A DNA stretch of 50,689 bases from an uncultured Rhodospirillales bacterium (lineage in GTDB: Bacteria; Pseudomonadota; Alphaproteobacteria; Acetobacterales; Acetobacteraceae): NCBI GenBank assembly GCA_903927465.1, contig CAIYMY010000041.1, forward strand, positions 1 to 50,689. The letters run 5' to 3'. Of the stretch, positions 48,584 through 50,689 are shown in pieces. Every line of letters begins with the position of its first letter. The first letter of the stretch is position 1. Made by a program: the position numbers and the translations under genes. The notes below the pieces were generated by a model, which was given only the letters and a program-made list of their open reading frames with translations, was not told the origin of the DNA and did no database searches.

Positions 48584-49462
48584 TCAGCCTGGGTGCGATT
48601 CCGCGATGAGCAGGCGCAGCCTTTGCGCCGCGGCCAGGCCCTTATGCGCCTGCCGCCAGCAGGCTTCCGCGACACGCTGATGGATGGCCACCGCATCATC
48701 GGCCGAGGTGATGCTGACCACTCCCTGACTCCAGGCGGGATGCGCATCGGATGGGAAGGGATTGCCAATGACATGCGCGCGGTCCCTGCCGCGATAGATC
48801 AGCGCATGATGGTGGGGTTCGGGTTCCTGCAATAACCCGATCTGCACGCCAAGCGGGCCTTGTTCAATCTGGCTGGTGAGGTTCTCAACCTCTGTCACCG
48901 CGGCAGCGCGGGCTTCGGCGCGGCTGCGTTCGGAAAGCGGCAGACCGGCGCCAATGCCTTCAGCCAGCATGCGCCTTACAGCCTTTTCCGAGAGCATGGC
49001 GGTGATGTTCATGCGGCGCTGATCCAGGACCAGTCGGCGCTGGCTGATGGAAATCAAGGCCTGTTCCGTCGCACTCCGCGCCGCGGCCGGGTCCTGTGCC
49101 AGGCTTGAGGCTTCCAGCCAAAACCCGCGAAGGCGCCAGTCAAAGCCCTCGGACGTCAGTGCAAAACACAGCGCCCCGCCAAGCTGCAAAAAGCTATCGG
49201 CCTCTTCCTCAATCTGGCGTTGGCGTTCCAGGCAGGCGGTGCTGCGGGAGAAATAATCCACCCCGATACCAAGAAGGGCGAGCGGCGAGACCTGCAGCAT
49301 TTCCGCCAGCCGCCGGACGGTATCAAGCTTGATGACCTCGCCCTTTTCATAGCGGTAGAGCGCAGCGCGCGAAATGCCGAGCCGGGCGGCGATTTCATCC
49401 GCCTTCAAGCCTGATTCCAGGCGATAGGCGCGAAGCTGCTCACCAATATCTTCGAACCGCAT
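48584..49462 (-). CDS. XRE family transcriptional regulator
   Basis: DNA-binding regulator of 292 residues. The N-terminal helix-turn-helix LRAYRLESGLKADEIAARLGISRAALYRYEKGEVIKLDTVRRLAEMLQVSP (about 10-60) is a clear Cro/CI fold. The remaining 230 residues form a large predominantly helical domain with no motif I recognise. It includes QIEEEADSFLQLGGALCFALTSEGFDWRLRGFW and, near the end, PEPHHHALIYRGRDRAHVIGNPFPSDAHPAWSQGV, which could bind a small ligand. Such long C-terminal domains suggest an effector-binding regulator. It precedes the esterase-cupin pair, its probable targets. The repeat triplet follows its stop codon. Confidence 0.82.
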   Translation of the reverse strand: MRFEDIGEQLRAYRLESGLKADEIAARLGISRAALYRYEKGEVIKLDTVRRLAEMLQVSPLALLGIGVDYFSRSTACLERQRQIEEEADSFLQLGGALCFALTSEGFDWRLRGFWLEASSLAQDPAAARSATEQALISISQRRLVLDQRRMNITAMLSEKAVRRMLAEGIGAGLPLSERSRAEARAAAVTEVENLTSQIEQGPLGVQIGLLQEPEPHHHALIYRGRDRAHVIGNPFPSDAHPAWSQGVVSITSADDAVAIHQRVAEACWRQAHKGLAAAQRLRLLIAESHPG

Positions 49463-49627
49463 GAAGTTTCTGCTCCGAATGGTTGAACCTGGCTGACGCT
49501 CAAAAAGGTAGGGTTGAACGTCTAGATCACCGCTTTGACGATTGAGCCTAAGCGCGCGGGCCGGACAGTATCATAAAAGAGCATTTTTCAAAAAATAAAT
49601 CAAAGAAGGCTATTTTGTTAAAGGAAC

Positions 49628-49664
49628 AAAAAAGGGGAAAGCCCCACAGGTGCTGGAGCTTTCC
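49628..49664 (-). terminator. Intrinsic terminator downstream of glxR
   Basis: Read on the minus strand: GGAAAGC, then CCA, paired with TGG and GCTTTCC around GCACCTG, followed by CCTTTTTT. This is a good rho-independent terminator 18 bases after the glxR stop. Confidence 0.88.
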
Positions 49665-49681
49665 ATGCAGTCAAAGCCGCT

Positions 49682-50566
49682 TCAGGCGTCGGGCGCCACC
49701 GGATGCGCGGCCAGGGTCTCCAGTGCCTTGACCAGCCCGGAATGGTCCAGATCGGCCCCGCCCGCCGCGGCCACGGCCGCGAAAAGCTGCTGGGTGGAGG
49801 CCGTATTGGGCAAAGCCACGCCCAATTCACGGCCCGCTTGCAGCGCCAGGTTCAAATCCTTCTGGTGCAGGCGGATGCGGAAGCCGGGTGCGAAGGTGCG
49901 CTTGATCATCCGCTCACCATGCAGTTCCAGAATGCGAGAGGTGGCGAGCCCACCGGTGATCGCTTGCCGCACCTTGGCCGGATCAGCCCCGGCCTTGGAC
50001 GCGAAAGTCAGCGCCTCCGCCACCGCTTCAATGGTCAGCGCCACAATGATTTGATTGGCGATCTTGCAGGTCTGCCCCGCGCCCGTGTCTCCCACCAGGG
50101 TGATGTTCTTGCCCATGGCTTCAAAAAGCGGCTTGGCGCGTTCAAACGTCGCCTCCGAACCGCCAACCATGATGGTGAGGCTGGCCTGCTTGGCGCCAAC
50201 TTCACCGCCCGAGACAGGCGCATCAAGGTAATCACAGCCCTTGGCCGCGATTTTGGCCGCGAAATCCTTGGTGGCCGTCGGGCTGATGGACGACATGTCA
50301 ATCACCAGCGTGCCGGGCTTGAGCCCCTCGGCCACGCCGCCCGCGCCGAACAGCACGGCTTCCACATCAGGCGTATCGGGCACCATGATGATCACGGCAT
50401 CCGCCCCAGCGGCGGCGGTTTTGGCATCGGGTGCCACGGCAAAGCCAGCGCGGTCCTCAGCCGTCAGGCTTTTGCGTTCCACCACGATAATGGCGTGGCC
50501 GGCAGTTTTCAGGTGGCCGGCCATGGGGCGGCCCATGATGCCAAGGCCGATAAAGGCGATTTTCAT
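49682..50566 (-). CDS. glxR: 2-hydroxy-3-oxopropionate (tartronate semialdehyde) reductase
   Basis: NAD(P)H-dependent reductase that converts tartronate semialdehyde to D-glycerate. The 294-residue protein has GLGIMGRPMAG (7-17), the substrate-binding DAPVSGGEVGAKQASL (115-130), catalytic K168 in GAGQTCKIANQ and N171, the standard set of the beta-hydroxyacid dehydrogenase family. Assignment to GlxR/GarR over 3-hydroxyisobutyrate dehydrogenase relies on the adjacent hydroxypyruvate isomerase gene, which precedes it by six bases on the same strand and is a typical partner in glyoxylate carboligase operons. A terminator follows. Confidence 0.9.
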   Translation of the reverse strand: MKIAFIGLGIMGRPMAGHLKTAGHAIIVVERKSLTAEDRAGFAVAPDAKTAAAGADAVIIMVPDTPDVEAVLFGAGGVAEGLKPGTLVIDMSSISPTATKDFAAKIAAKGCDYLDAPVSGGEVGAKQASLTIMVGGSEATFERAKPLFEAMGKNITLVGDTGAGQTCKIANQIIVALTIEAVAEALTFASKAGADPAKVRQAITGGLATSRILELHGERMIKRTFAPGFRIRLHQKDLNLALQAGRELGVALPNTASTQQLFAAVAAAGGADLDHSGLVKALETLAAHPVAPDA

Positions 50567-50572
50567 GTGATG

Positions 50573-50689
50573 TCAGTCCTTATAGGGGGCGAACCAGGAA
50601 AGCCCGGCGAGGGTTTCGCCGGCGGGGCGGTATTCGCAGCCAATCCAGCCACGGAAACCAAGCGCGTCAATGGTCTTGAAGACGAAGGG
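50573..50689 (-). CDS. hyi: Hydroxypyruvate isomerase, C-terminal fragment (cut by window edge)
   Basis: The last 38 codons of a gene whose 5' part lies outside the window. The deduced tail PFVFKTIDALGFRGWIGC followed by EYRPAGETLAGLSWFAPYKD is the conserved end of hydroxypyruvate isomerase (Hyi/OtnI-like TIM barrel), in which GW(I/V)GCEY and AGL.W.A are nearly invariant. It interconverts hydroxypyruvate and tartronate semialdehyde and would be the first visible gene of the glxR operon. Only the C-terminus is visible, so length and start are unknown. Confidence 0.82.
   Translation of the reverse strand, partial: PFVFKTIDALGFRGWIGCEYRPAGETLAGLSWFAPYKD

Overview
The window is GC-rich, densely packed DNA from a flagellated alphaproteobacterium. 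The best guess is Acetobacteraceae or a nearby Rhodospirillales lineage (Roseomonas-like). The reasons are a fliX gene divergent from flgI with a sigma-54-type promoter between them, a DksA that keeps only one of the four zinc-finger cysteines, DUF1178 and DUF3297 proteins, a TctC-type solute receptor and many small catabolic operons. No phage, plasmid, insertion sequence or CRISPR array was seen. One tRNA, tRNA-Val(CAC), is present.

Layout. 1-4.1 kb: a co-oriented operon of two M20 hydrolases and an M81 (MlrC-type) peptidase. 4.1-7.5 kb: a PfkB sugar kinase, an FAD-dependent dehydrogenase and an SDR. 7.6-12.4 kb: a CaiB CoA-transferase and an HpaB/AbfD-family flavoprotein, divergent from a TetR regulator and an LLM-class monooxygenase, with a 41-bp operator palindrome between them. 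12.4-18.5 kb: housekeeping genes (dapB, xerC, DUF484, a small transaldolase, priA, dksA). 18.6-21.1 kb: flagellar genes (fliX, then flgI, a rod-binding protein and a FlgN-like chaperone). 21.1-24.7 kb: a leftward operon of an unknown protein, a lipoprotein, an MFS exporter and a Gfo/Idh oxidoreductase, followed by RidA. 24.8-32.3 kb: amidase, TctC receptor, 2-hydroxyacid dehydrogenase, M20 peptidase, an EF-hand protein, a citrate-lyase-like protein and an aldo/keto reductase. 32.3-35.3 kb: two exported DUF1254/DUF1214 proteins in tandem. 35.4-40 kb: DUF3297, an acyl-CoA dehydrogenase, the tRNA, a sulfotransferase-like gene with an AT-rich start, DUF3108, a phosphoglycolate phosphatase and DUF1178. 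40-45.7 kb: the tamA-tamB operon. 45.7-50.7 kb: an M20 amidohydrolase, a cupin, an HSL-type esterase, an XRE regulator, and the end of a hyi-glxR glyoxylate operon.

The most unusual structure is a family of about 50-bp imperfect palindromes with an outer stem GCATTTTC/GAAAATGC and an inner stem GCCAAGT/ACTTGGC. Seven copies lie at four loci: a pair, a single inverted copy, a diverged single copy and a tandem triplet with a 53-55 bp period. Every locus begins within about 10 bp of the stop codon of the upstream gene and lies between co-directional genes. One diverged copy has a compensated base-pair change in the outer stem, which supports selection on folding. This resembles a REP/BIME-type family that I do not recognise.

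Other points worth checking are the 41-bp TetR operator that overlaps divergent promoters and a start codon, the HpaB/AbfD homologue missing iron-sulfur ligands, the tandem DUF1254 pair with a hairpin over its ribosome binding site, and start codons of tamA and an M20 gene that overlap head to head.
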